The translations under genes and the position numbers were made by a program. Below are positions 1 through 5,372 of a DNA stretch of 5,372 nucleotides, piece by piece. The stretch lies in contig PXBQ01000159.1 of NCBI GenBank assembly GCA_003566875.1, positions 1-5,372 of the forward strand, in the 5' to 3' direction. The notes beneath the pieces are model-generated. The model did not search any database, was not told the origin of the DNA, and saw only the letters and a program-made list of their open reading frames with translations. Each line of letters begins with the position of its first letter. The stretch's first letter is position 1. The DNA is from Spirochaetaceae bacterium (GTDB lineage Bacteria > Spirochaetota > Spirochaetia > DSM-27196 > PXBQ01).

Positions 1-130
1 CTGGTGCCCACATTGCCCGCGGCATCGGTGGCCGTGGCGACGGCCTCGAACAGGCCCGGCGTGTCCATGAGCACGGTGGCTCGCCCTTGGGTGTCGAGTG
101 CTACGGCGGTGCCGCCGACGGTGAGACCGA
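1..130 (-). other. Ig-like repeat segment joined in frame to FliM
   Basis: In the FliM frame, residues 191-232 read LTVGGTAVALD, then GRATVLMDTPG, then ATATDAAGNVGT. This is the strand pattern and ending of bacterial Ig-like repeats found in large secreted or surface adhesins. It does not resemble FliM, which should continue after VTL with an IG..G..N.CIP type strand. The switch falls near 115-130. The reading frame is intact across it. Recognition rests on pattern alone. Whether this is a real fusion, a genomic rearrangement or a misassembly cannot be decided here. Confidence 0.6.
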
Positions 131-698
131 GCGTCACGAGCACGATCATCTCCGACGGGGCCGCGATCTGCAACTGCCGGTGATCGGTCTCGACGGTCTT
201 TACGTCCGGCTGCAGATCGACGATATTGGACCACGCGCTCTTCAGGTCCGGTAGCACACACTCAACGGCGTGAGCGAGTACGACCGTGTCGAGTGGGCCG
301 AGCCCGCACGACTCGGCCGGTGTTTTCCGTCCGCCGCATAACCCGTTGACGACCGCCTCGGCAGTTTCCAGCGTGAGCTGCACGAGCATCGGCCCGTCGA
401 GCGGCTTCACGCCGAGCAACGCAAACGCGCTTCCCGGCTCGGTATGATCGAGATGCTCGCTGATCGTGCACTGGTCGACCAGCGTGACTTTCACCTCGGC
501 TTCGGCGCCGACCGCGCTCGACAGCGTGGGCGTTGCGAGCCGACAGAACGTCTCGTGAACGAAACAGATCGTACGGATCTGCTCGGCAGAGAACTTGTCC
601 GGTCGTTTGAAATCGTACCGTTTCACCCGGTACTCGCGATCCGCGATCAGGTTTCGGTGGACGATCCGGTCCCCTCTTACGAGCTCAACTTCGTCCAT
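1..698 (-). CDS. fliM: FliM-type flagellar motor switch protein, 3' end off window and apparently chimeric
   Basis: FliM forms the C-ring of the flagellar motor with FliG and FliN and sets rotation direction at the cytoplasmic face. The visible part is 232 residues from an ATG with a GGGGAG ribosome site 7 bases upstream. Residues 28-44 carry the family signature YDFKRPDKFSAEQIRTI. Residues 75-123 match the CheC-like middle domain, with PLDGPMLVQLTL and a GLCGG turn where most FliMs have FGG. Residues 153-190 (KSAWSNIVDL, then IAAPSEMIVLVTL) are strongly FliM-like. After about residue 190 the match is lost and the frame reads as an Ig-like repeat, so the C-terminal SpoA domain is not seen. 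The N-terminal EIDALL-type CheY-binding peptide is also absent. The frame is open to the window edge. FliM identity is secure for residues 28-190, while the downstream part is doubtful. Confidence 0.85.
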   Translation of the reverse strand, partial: MDEVELVRGDRIVHRNLIADREYRVKRYDFKRPDKFSAEQIRTICFVHETFCRLATPTLSSAVGAEAEVKVTLVDQCTISEHLDHTEPGSAFALLGVKPLDGPMLVQLTLETAEAVVNGLCGGRKTPAESCGLGPLDTVVLAHAVECVLPDLKSAWSNIVDLQPDVKTVETDHRQLQIAAPSEMIVLVTLGLTVGGTAVALDTQGRATVLMDTPGLFEAVATATDAAGNVGT

Positions 699-702
699 GA
701 CG

Positions 703-954
703 CTACTCCCCGGCCGTACGCGGCTCTACGCCGGTAAGCTCCGTGATTCGGATACCAAAACTCTCGTCGATCACGACGACTTCGCCCGTAGCGATCTCCT
801 TGCCCGCCGCGCGTAGCGAGACCGGCTCGCCCGCGAGCGCATCGAGCTCGATAATCGTCCCCGGACCGAACGTCGCAATTTGCTCCACCGTGCTCGATGT
901 CGCTCCGAGAACGACCTCGAGCGGAACGGTGATTTTCGAAAGCGTATCACCCAT
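703..954 (-). CDS. fliN: FliN-like flagellar motor switch protein (single SpoA domain)
   Basis: This 83-residue protein is almost entirely one SpoA (surface presentation of antigens) domain, the fold shared by FliN, the FliM C-terminus and the type III secretion SctQ proteins. Residues 9-15 (TVPLEVV), 27-48 (ATFGPGTIIELDALAGEPV) and 51-70 (GKEIATGEVVVIDESFGIRI) match the FliN consensus closely. It lacks the N-terminal extension of about 50 residues common in FliN. The start chosen is the ATG at 954, which has a perfect AAGGAGG site 6 bases upstream and overlaps the previous stop by 8 bases (ATGGGTGA). An upstream start at 993 would add an Arg-rich stretch that is a shadow of the preceding gene. 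FliM follows after 4 bases, so the genes are almost certainly co-translated. A type III secretion homologue is less likely because the neighbour is a clear FliM. Confidence 0.88.
   Translation of the reverse strand: MGDTLSKITVPLEVVLGATSSTVEQIATFGPGTIIELDALAGEPVSLRAAGKEIATGEVVVIDESFGIRITELTGVEPRTAGE
706..711 (-). promoter_or_regulatory. Ribosome binding site of the fliM-like gene
   Basis: The minus strand reads GGGGAG 7 bases before the ATG at 698. It lies within the last codons of the FliN-like gene. It supports 698 as the start over any upstream GTG that would overlap the FliN reading frame, and therefore supports the absence of an N-terminal CheY-binding peptide. Confidence 0.6.
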
Positions 955-1204
955 CGATCTCCTCCTTCGTCGCGACGAAGTACATCTCTCCATCGTCGCC
1001 AGAGACGATCGTCCCCGACGCGATCACCTGTCCACCGAGTTCAAGATCGCAGATCGCCGGCGCCTCGAGCGTCAATGCTCCCGACGCGGCAGCCTCGCGG
1101 TACTGCGCCAAACTCATCGTTCCGCGGCGGACGACGACTTTGCCTGGAAGACGGATTCCCTGCCCAACCGGACCGTTCATAAAAACATCGACTGCGGTGT
1201 CCAT
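947..1204 (-). CDS. Divergent small SpoA-domain protein (FliN/FliM C-terminus-like)
   Basis: This 85-residue protein has a weak but recognisable SpoA layout: an LPGKVVVRRGTMSLAQ strand and turn at residues 19-34, then TLEAPAICDLELGGQVIASGTIV (residues 45-67) and a final strand near DGEMYFVATKE. It lacks the FGPG and LDxxAGEPV hallmarks of its FliN-like neighbour. SpoA domains pair into homo- or heterodimers, so a plausible role is partner to the adjacent FliN-like protein in the C-ring, in the position of a FliM C-terminal domain. That role is inference. The start is the ATG at 1204, 5 bases after AAGGGGAGG. A GTG at 1210 overlaps that ribosome site and is less likely. It overlaps the next gene by 8 bases. 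It is the first gene of the flagellar block and is preceded by 126 bases after araC. Confidence 0.65.
   Translation of the reverse strand: MDTAVDVFMNGPVGQGIRLPGKVVVRRGTMSLAQYREAAASGALTLEAPAICDLELGGQVIASGTIVSGDDGEMYFVATKEEIDG
961..967 (-). promoter_or_regulatory. Strong Shine-Dalgarno site of the FliN-like gene
   Basis: The minus strand reads AAGGAGG, a full match to the anti-Shine-Dalgarno core, 6 bases before the ATG at 954. It lies inside the last codons of the upstream SpoA gene. It decides the start of the FliN-like protein and indicates strong initiation in addition to coupling with the upstream stop. Confidence 0.8.
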
Positions 1205-1209
1205 CGTCA

Positions 1210-1218
1210 CCTCCCCTT
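1210..1218 (-). promoter_or_regulatory. Ribosome binding site of the divergent SpoA gene
   Basis: The minus strand reads AAGGGGAGG, followed by 5 bases (TGACG) and the ATG at 1204. It favours 1204 over the GTG at 1210, which would sit directly against the purine run. Confidence 0.65.
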
Positions 1219-1286
1219 TTCCATTCTTGTCTCGATGATAGTATGCCCCGCGGAACCGTGGACCGCCGCGACCGATTCGTCGGAGA

Positions 1287-1299
1287 CGACACTATTTTG
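1287..1299 (-). repeat. 13-base repeat, copy upstream of the flagellar block
   Basis: The minus strand reads CAAAATAGTGTCG, identical to the copy at 2217-2229. It lies 82 bases upstream of the first SpoA start. Unlike the other copy it is not part of a perfect inverted repeat. AT-rich words stand out in this GC-rich sequence. A regulatory role is inference. Confidence 0.4.
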
Positions 1300-1330
1300 C
1301 CCCGAGTTGCACAGCGTACCGAGTCGGGTA

Positions 1331-2161
1331 TCAGCCGGAGACGTAGCGCCGATACTCGCGAGGCGTGCGCAGCATGACGCGACGGAAGTAGCGATTGAAG
1401 AACGAGAGGTTGTGGTACCCGACCTGGAACGCGACTTCCGTGATCGAAGCCTCGGTCGCGCGCAGGAGTTCACACGCGTGGCGAATCCGCACGCGGTTGA
1501 CGTACTCAAGCGGCGGCACACCGACTTCACGGCTGAACACGCGCGACAGGTACGATGCGCTGCAGCCGGGTATCGCCGCGAGCTCGGCGAGCGTCACGTC
1601 GTCTGCGTAGTTGTTCTCTATGTAGTCGATCACGTCGGAAAGCCGATACGCGCCGTCGCCGGCCGCGTCGCGCGTTTCGTCGAGAGTGCCGCGGTACACC
1701 AGGAGCAGAAGATCCGAGAGCAACCCGCGCACGCGTGCGCGGTAGGCTGCCGGCCGTTCGGTGAGTTCCGCGAGCAGGTCGGCCGCGACCCGGTCGATCT
1801 CACGACGCTCTCGCGTCCCGAGCGGGCACCAGCCGGACCGCGAGAGCTCGCCGAGAAACCGGCAGAACCCCGGCTCGCCGTAACTCGCGACCGAGATGTC
1901 CTGGACAACACGGTTTCCGAGCACGATGAGCCACCCGGTGAGCGACCGCAGAAAAACACGGGAGTCGGCGTCAGGCCACACCAGGTACGGACTCGATCCA
2001 GGACTCGCGCGGTCAGGCCCGGCGATGGCATCGCCGGCCCACACGACGAGAAGCAGAGTCGTCGAACTCGGATACGGCACGACAGGCCACACCACGGGGT
2101 CACGCCGAACCGTCACCGGGAGCAATGGATCCAAATAGAGTCGGGGCGCCGGGATGTCCAT
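1331..2161 (-). CDS. AraC/XylS-family transcriptional regulator
   Basis: This 276-residue protein is of usual length for AraC regulators, which bind a small ligand such as a sugar through an N-terminal domain and bind promoter DNA through two C-terminal helix-turn-helix units. The DNA-binding region spans residues 174-274. The first unit (about 189-211) reads TLAELAAIPGCSASYLSRVF. The second (about 238-262) contains ASITEVAFQVGYHNLSFFNRYF and ends with the family motif TPREYRRY. Residues 1-165 lack clear motifs and are probably a degenerate cupin-type ligand domain. The start chosen is the ATG at 2161. A TTG at 2182 extends the frame but overlaps a TATACT box. No ribosome site precedes either start. 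The gene sits 85 bases after the rhamnosidase on the same strand, so a role in controlling rhamnose-glycan use is likely but inferred. Confidence 0.92.
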   Translation of the reverse strand: MDIPAPRLYLDPLLPVTVRRDPVVWPVVPYPSSTTLLLVVWAGDAIAGPDRASPGSSPYLVWPDADSRVFLRSLTGWLIVLGNRVVQDISVASYGEPGFCRFLGELSRSGWCPLGTRERREIDRVAADLLAELTERPAAYRARVRGLLSDLLLLVYRGTLDETRDAAGDGAYRLSDVIDYIENNYADDVTLAELAAIPGCSASYLSRVFSREVGVPPLEYVNRVRIRHACELLRATEASITEVAFQVGYHNLSFFNRYFRRVMLRTPREYRRYVSG

Positions 2162-2171
2162 CGTTGGAGAG

Positions 2172-2177
2172 AGTATA
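2172..2177 (-). promoter_or_regulatory. Possible -10 box for a near-leaderless araC transcript
   Basis: The minus strand reads TATACT, a good -10 match, with 10 bases before the araC ATG. Transcription would begin about 4 bases before the start codon. No Shine-Dalgarno sequence lies there, which fits a leaderless message. No good -35 is visible 16-18 bases upstream, so the call is weak. Confidence 0.25.
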
Positions 2178-2216
2178 ACCAAGGCGCACGGGTAACTACT
2201 ACGCTCGGGCGGACAC

Positions 2217-2232
2217 CGACACTATTTTGTCG
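2217..2232. promoter_or_regulatory. Inverted repeat upstream of araC, candidate operator, containing the second 13-base repeat
   Basis: Five-base arms CGACA and TGTCG flank a 6-base AT-rich centre (CTATTT). The element lies between the rhamnosidase stop and araC, 55 bases before the araC start. Bases 2217-2229 are identical to 1287-1299. Dyad, location and repetition together suggest a protein-binding site. It could also be a short hairpin after the rhamnosidase, but there is no T-run to make it a terminator. Confidence 0.35.
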
Positions 2233-2246
2233 TTCGGTTGGGGTCG

Positions 2247-4982
2247 TTATTCGCTCGGCGTACGCGTCCAGCCGAAGCGATACCGACCGGCCGTCACCCG
2301 GAACGTGACGTCGTCCCCCGCGGTACCTTCCGGAACAACCAGATCCTCGAGCTGAGCTTCGCCGTCTCCGGCGTCGATCCGGATGTCGGACTGCCCGGCG
2401 GAGATCGTCACGCGCGCCGAGGCATTTGGCGGGACGACGATGTCGAGGTTCACGACTGCGCCTTCGACCGTCCACGCGGTTTTCGCCGGTCCGAACGGCG
2501 TCACGAGCTCGGCGCTCGCCTCGGTCACGCCGAAGCCCGGCCTCGGCGCGATTCGGATCGGAGGTTCGCCGGGCCGGCTCATCTCGACGGAAAGCCCGGC
2601 GACCGTGCGGTACATCCAGTCGCCAATCGAACCGTACGCATAGTGGTTGAAGCTGTTCATCGATACCGGACCGAATCCCCTCTCGTGCGTGTAGCTGTTC
2701 CAGCGCTCCCACATCGTCGTCGCACCCTGATTCACGGTGTACAACCACGATGGGTACTCTTCCTGCAGAAGGAGTCGATACGCGACGTCGTCGCGGCCGA
2801 AGCGCGACAGGACCGGACAGAGCAGCGGTGTACCGACGAACCCCGTCGAGAGACGCCAGCCGCGCAGCTCGAGCAGCCGCACGAGCCGATCGACGGCCGA
2901 CTGCCGCAGCTCCTCCGGAAGCATGTCGAACGCGAGCGCGACGACGTACGCCGTCTGCGTATCTCCGAGCACGCGGCCGGCGGGCGTGACGTACTCGTCA
3001 CGAAACGCCCGGACTACCCTTCGGTGCAGATCGCGAAGCGTAACGACGTCGCGATCCTTACCCAGGAGTTCAGCCATGCGGCGCAGGAGCTCTACGCTGT
3101 ACGCGAAGTACGCGGTGCCGATCAGGTCTTTCGGCGTCGCCCCGATCGTGCTGCCTTCGGGAGCGTCCATCGAGACCCAGTCGCCGTACCCGCCCCAGTC
3201 CTCGATGAACTGATCCGACCGGATGAGGCCTCGGCTGCGTGCGCGCATCGACTCGACAAATCGATACATCGCGTCGTAGTGATCCTCGACGACGCGCAGA
3301 TCGCCGTACTTCTCGTACACGACCCACGGGCAGATGACAAAGGCGTCGGACCACGCGGGTCCACCGTCGTTCTCGTCGGCCGCCGTCATGTACCGGACCG
3401 CCGGGGCGATCGACGGGATCGTTCCGCGCGGTCCCTGCGCGTCGGCCATGTCACGCTGCCACTTCACGAAGAACGGCGCGACCTGCATGTTGAACGCCGC
3501 GGTCGGGATGAAGACCTGCGCGTCGCCGGTCCATCCGAGCCGCTCGTCGCGCTGGGGACAGTCGGTCGGCACGTCGAGGTAGTTCCCGCGTTGCCCCCAC
3601 CGGATGTTGCTCTGCAGTTGGTTCACGAGCGGATGGGAACACGTAAACGTTCCGGTTTCCTCGAGATCGTTGTACACCACGACACCGGTGATACGGTCCG
3701 CCTCTGGAGCCGACGCGACGCCGCTCACTTCGATGTACCGGAAGCCGTGAAAAGTGAACCGTGGCTCCCACACGAACTCGCGGTCGTCCGCGCATACGTA
3801 GGTGTCGGTCGCTTTCGCCGAGCGCAGGTTCTCGACGTACGGCGTTCCGTCGGGGTTGAGCATCTCGGCGAACCTGAGCGTGATCGTCGCGCCCTGCTCT
3901 CCCGACAGCCGAACGCGCGCCCAGCCGGTGATGTTCTGACCCAGGTCAAAGATGAACCGTCCGCTCTCGGGCTCGGTCCTCCCGACGGGAGTGAGTTCCG
4001 TGATCCGACGGATCGGCGGAACTACCTTCGCGTCGATCGCGGATTTGCGACCGCCGGCCCCGTCCCACGAGGCGGCGGCCGGCCCGATCACGCGAACCGG
4101 ACTCCATCCGGATTCTTCGACTTCCGCCGTATCCCAGCCGGGCGGCTCAAGGCGCGCGTCGTAGCTTTCTCCGTCGTAAAGGTCGGAGACAAGCAGAGGA
4201 CCGGTCCGCCACTGCCAGCTCCCGTCGCTCTTCACGACGAGAACCTCGCCCGAGCGCAGTCGCACGTGGATCTCGCACAGGAGCTGGGGGCGCGCGCCGA
4301 AACACCGCTGCCCGTCACGTACTCGTGCGATTCGCCCGGAGTACCATCCGTCGCCGAGGATCGCGCCGACGACGTTCCGCTCCGACTCGATGAGCTCGGT
4401 GACGTCGTACGTCAGGTACTGGACGCGTGCATTGTAATCGGTCCAGCCCGGGGAGAGGACGTCGTCGCCGACGCGCGACCCGTTGATTGATACCTCGGCG
4501 AGCCCGCGCGCGGCGACGTAGAGCCGTGCCGCCACGACGTCGCTCGAACCGGCAAACTCTTTCCGCAGGTACGGCGGCGGACCGCCGGTCTCGCCGTCGT
4601 CGTCCGACGGGCCGATCCACTCGGCCTGCCACTCGCTCGTCTCGAGAAACGCTGTCTCGAACCACGACCGATCGCTCCAGTCGCACCACTCGTTGAGGTG
4701 ATCGCGCAACCGAACGCGGACAAAGTAACGGGTCAGCGAACGCAACGGCGTACCGTCGTACGGCACGAGAACCGAATCAGCCGACACGCGTTCGCCGGTG
4801 TCCCACACGACCGGGCCTGATGAAAAATCGTCCGCTTCGGCCACCTGCAATCGAAACGCGCTCTGCGCCGCTCCAGGACGCGAGTCGTCCATCCACCACG
4901 AAAAACGCGGTCGCGCGCAATCGATCCCGAGCGGCTGTACACGGTGTTCGCACGTAAGCCGAGTCACACTGAATTTTGCCAT
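2247..4982 (-). CDS. GH78 alpha-L-rhamnosidase
   Basis: This 911-residue enzyme hydrolyses terminal alpha-L-rhamnose from glycans or glycosides with inversion, the GH78 mechanism. The N-terminal domain (1-120) opens with the family pattern RLTCEHRVQPLGIDCARPRFSW. A rhamnosidase N-type domain covers about 138-300 (DVLSPGWTDYNARVQYLTYD). A concanavalin-like domain covers about 320-430 (FDLGQNITGWARV). The six-hairpin catalytic barrel covers about 440-790, and C-terminal beta domains follow. DCPQRDERLGWTGD at 474-487 holds the expected general acid Glu480, plus Asp474 and Asp487. Glu759 in TTMWERWNS is the probable general base. The start is the ATG at 4982 (MAKFSVTR), 5 bases after AGGGG. The frame runs open upstream to 5219, but that part overlaps the sulfatase. 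There is no signal peptide or membrane segment, so it probably acts in the cytoplasm on imported oligosaccharides. It follows a sulfatase and precedes an AraC regulator. Confidence 0.96.
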   Translation of the reverse strand: MAKFSVTRLTCEHRVQPLGIDCARPRFSWWMDDSRPGAAQSAFRLQVAEADDFSSGPVVWDTGERVSADSVLVPYDGTPLRSLTRYFVRVRLRDHLNEWCDWSDRSWFETAFLETSEWQAEWIGPSDDDGETGGPPPYLRKEFAGSSDVVAARLYVAARGLAEVSINGSRVGDDVLSPGWTDYNARVQYLTYDVTELIESERNVVGAILGDGWYSGRIARVRDGQRCFGARPQLLCEIHVRLRSGEVLVVKSDGSWQWRTGPLLVSDLYDGESYDARLEPPGWDTAEVEESGWSPVRVIGPAAASWDGAGGRKSAIDAKVVPPIRRITELTPVGRTEPESGRFIFDLGQNITGWARVRLSGEQGATITLRFAEMLNPDGTPYVENLRSAKATDTYVCADDREFVWEPRFTFHGFRYIEVSGVASAPEADRITGVVVYNDLEETGTFTCSHPLVNQLQSNIRWGQRGNYLDVPTDCPQRDERLGWTGDAQVFIPTAAFNMQVAPFFVKWQRDMADAQGPRGTIPSIAPAVRYMTAADENDGGPAWSDAFVICPWVVYEKYGDLRVVEDHYDAMYRFVESMRARSRGLIRSDQFIEDWGGYGDWVSMDAPEGSTIGATPKDLIGTAYFAYSVELLRRMAELLGKDRDVVTLRDLHRRVVRAFRDEYVTPAGRVLGDTQTAYVVALAFDMLPEELRQSAVDRLVRLLELRGWRLSTGFVGTPLLCPVLSRFGRDDVAYRLLLQEEYPSWLYTVNQGATTMWERWNSYTHERGFGPVSMNSFNHYAYGSIGDWMYRTVAGLSVEMSRPGEPPIRIAPRPGFGVTEASAELVTPFGPAKTAWTVEGAVVNLDIVVPPNASARVTISAGQSDIRIDAGDGEAQLEDLVVPEGTAGDDVTFRVTAGRYRFGWTRTPSE

Positions 4983-5079
4983 ATAATCCCCTGAAGAAGG
5001 TGATAATTCATGTTCGCATAGACATGCGTCTGTGTCACGGTCGAAAAACCGACCCACGATACGCGAGTGGATCGCCTCG
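4983..5079 (-). promoter_or_regulatory. Gap between sulfatase and rhamnosidase with three inverted repeats
   Basis: This 97-base gap is richer in A and T than its flanks near the rhamnosidase start. It holds CATGT/ACATG (5009-5013 and 5022-5026, spacer 8), the overlapping CGCAT/ATGCG (5015-5019 and 5024-5028, spacer 4), and GGTCG/CGACC (5039-5043 and 5050-5054, spacer 6). The last has the same 5-6-5 geometry as the element upstream of araC, but a different sequence. These may be operators or leader hairpins. No convincing promoter pair is visible, so the rhamnosidase may be read through from the sulfatase. Confidence 0.35.
4988..4992 (-). promoter_or_regulatory. Ribosome binding site of the rhamnosidase
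   Basis: The minus strand reads AGGGG 5 bases before the ATG at 4982. Together with family homology starting at residue 8, this fixes the start and rules out the longer frame beginning at 5219. Confidence 0.6.
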
Positions 5080-5372
5080 TTAACCGACGGGGTCCTTCGG
5101 CGATGCCTGATTCGGGTCGTTGTGTCGTGCGTTTTCGGGTGCGGGGACGACGCCGTCGAGCAGCGGATCGTGCGTCGAGCGCATCCAAGCCGAAAGGCGT
5201 TCCCGGAGAGTTGCGGCAACCGAGGAGTACTCAGGACGTTCGACTACGTTGTTGTGTTCGTACGGATCGAAGAAAAGGTCGAACAGCATCTCGGAATCGC
5301 GACGTTGATCGAGCCAGCCGTGTTTCAGAAGGAAAGCCTTGCTTTCGGTGTCGTCGACGTTCGGCAGAACGA
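5080..5372 (-). CDS. Sulfatase, C-terminal end only (start off window)
   Basis: Only the last 96 codons are in the window, read from the edge to a TAA at 5080. They match the C-terminal end of type I arylsulfatase-fold enzymes: VLPNVDDTESKAFLLKHGW, then MLFDLFFDPYEHNNVVERPEY, a helix with LRERLSAWMRSTHDPLLDG, and a short tail with PAPENARHNDPNQ. The LFDLxxDPxExNN segment is the best marker of the family. These enzymes remove sulfate esters, commonly from polysaccharides, using a formylglycine made from a Cys or Ser in a CxPxR-type motif. That motif, and any signal peptide, lie outside the window, so activity and location cannot be checked. It is 97 bases upstream of the rhamnosidase on the same strand and may act on the same glycan. 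Confidence 0.85.
   Translation of the reverse strand, partial: VLPNVDDTESKAFLLKHGWLDQRRDSEMLFDLFFDPYEHNNVVERPEYSSVAATLRERLSAWMRSTHDPLLDGVVPAPENARHNDPNQASPKDPVG

Larger units (their letters stand above)
1205..1330 (-). promoter_or_regulatory. Intergenic gap before the flagellar switch block, likely promoter region
   Basis: These 126 bases separate the AraC stop from the first SpoA gene. They hold the ribosome site, one copy of a 13-base word also found upstream of araC (1287-1299), and a GC-rich inverted repeat CGCGG/CCGCG (1249-1253 and 1266-1270, 12-base loop) with no T-run after it. I see no clear sigma-28 or sigma-54 motif and no convincing -35/-10 pair. A promoter is expected from the gap and the change in gene function, but it is not read directly. 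Confidence 0.35.

Noticed and set aside
955..993. Longer start for the FliN-like protein
   Set aside because: The added residues are Arg-rich and come from the overlapping SpoA gene. The ATG at 954 has a perfect Shine-Dalgarno site.
1249..1270. GC-rich inverted repeat as a rho-independent terminator after araC
   Set aside because: The 12-base loop is long, the stem is only 5 pairs, and no T-run follows on the minus strand. Such repeats are common by chance at this base composition.
743..2308. 521-codon open frame on the plus strand
   Set aside because: It runs antisense across the FliN-like, SpoA and AraC genes, has Arg-rich low-complexity composition and matches no family I recognise. It is a high-GC shadow.
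2238..4490. 750-codon open frame on the plus strand
   Set aside because: It lies antisense to the rhamnosidase, whose motifs and catalytic residues are intact. The plus-strand product is rich in Arg, Asp and Val with no domain pattern.
4966..4981. Partial likeness to the 13-base word in the first rhamnosidase codons (GGCAAAAT then AGTGT)
   Set aside because: It needs a 2-base insertion to align and lies in coding sequence, so it is most likely coincidence.
4983..5219. Upstream extension of the rhamnosidase frame by 79 codons
   Set aside because: It overlaps the sulfatase tail in another frame, has no family match, and a ribosome site precedes the ATG at 4982 where homology begins.
1..5372. 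CRISPR arrays, tRNA or rRNA genes, insertion sequences, defence genes
   Set aside because: I saw no regularly spaced repeats, no tRNA-like cloverleaf, and no transposase or defence-type motifs on either strand.

Overview
All genes recognised in this window are read on the minus strand. The DNA is GC-rich, and high-GC codon use produces long open frames antisense to the real genes. I recognise six genes. In transcription order they are the C-terminal end of a sulfatase, a complete GH78 alpha-L-rhamnosidase, an AraC-type regulator, two small SpoA-domain (FliN-type) flagellar switch proteins, and a FliM-type switch protein that runs off the window. A flagellated Gram-negative carbohydrate degrader fits best. 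A spirochaete or a member of the PVC group (Lentisphaerota, Kiritimatiellota, Planctomycetota type) is plausible, but the window does not settle the phylum.

Positions 2162-5372 look like a polysaccharide-use locus. A type I sulfatase tail is followed after 97 bases by a 911-residue GH78 enzyme without a visible signal peptide, then an AraC/XylS regulator. A plausible reading is desulfation and removal of terminal rhamnose from an imported sulfated, rhamnose-containing oligosaccharide, with AraC sensing a sugar. The gap before the rhamnosidase holds three short inverted repeats.

Positions 1-1204 are a flagellar C-ring block. A divergent SpoA protein and a typical FliN-like SpoA protein overlap by 8 bases, and FliM begins 4 bases after FliN stops. 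This tight block has the reverse of the usual fliM-then-fliN order, and this FliM lacks the N-terminal CheY-binding peptide.

Two points deserve attention. First, the FliM frame changes character near position 115-130. Beyond that point, to the window edge, it reads in frame as a bacterial Ig-like surface-protein repeat, which suggests an assembly chimera or a rearrangement. Second, an identical 13-base AT-rich word sits upstream of both the AraC gene and the flagellar block, and could be a shared regulatory site. I found no complete novel defence or mobile system.
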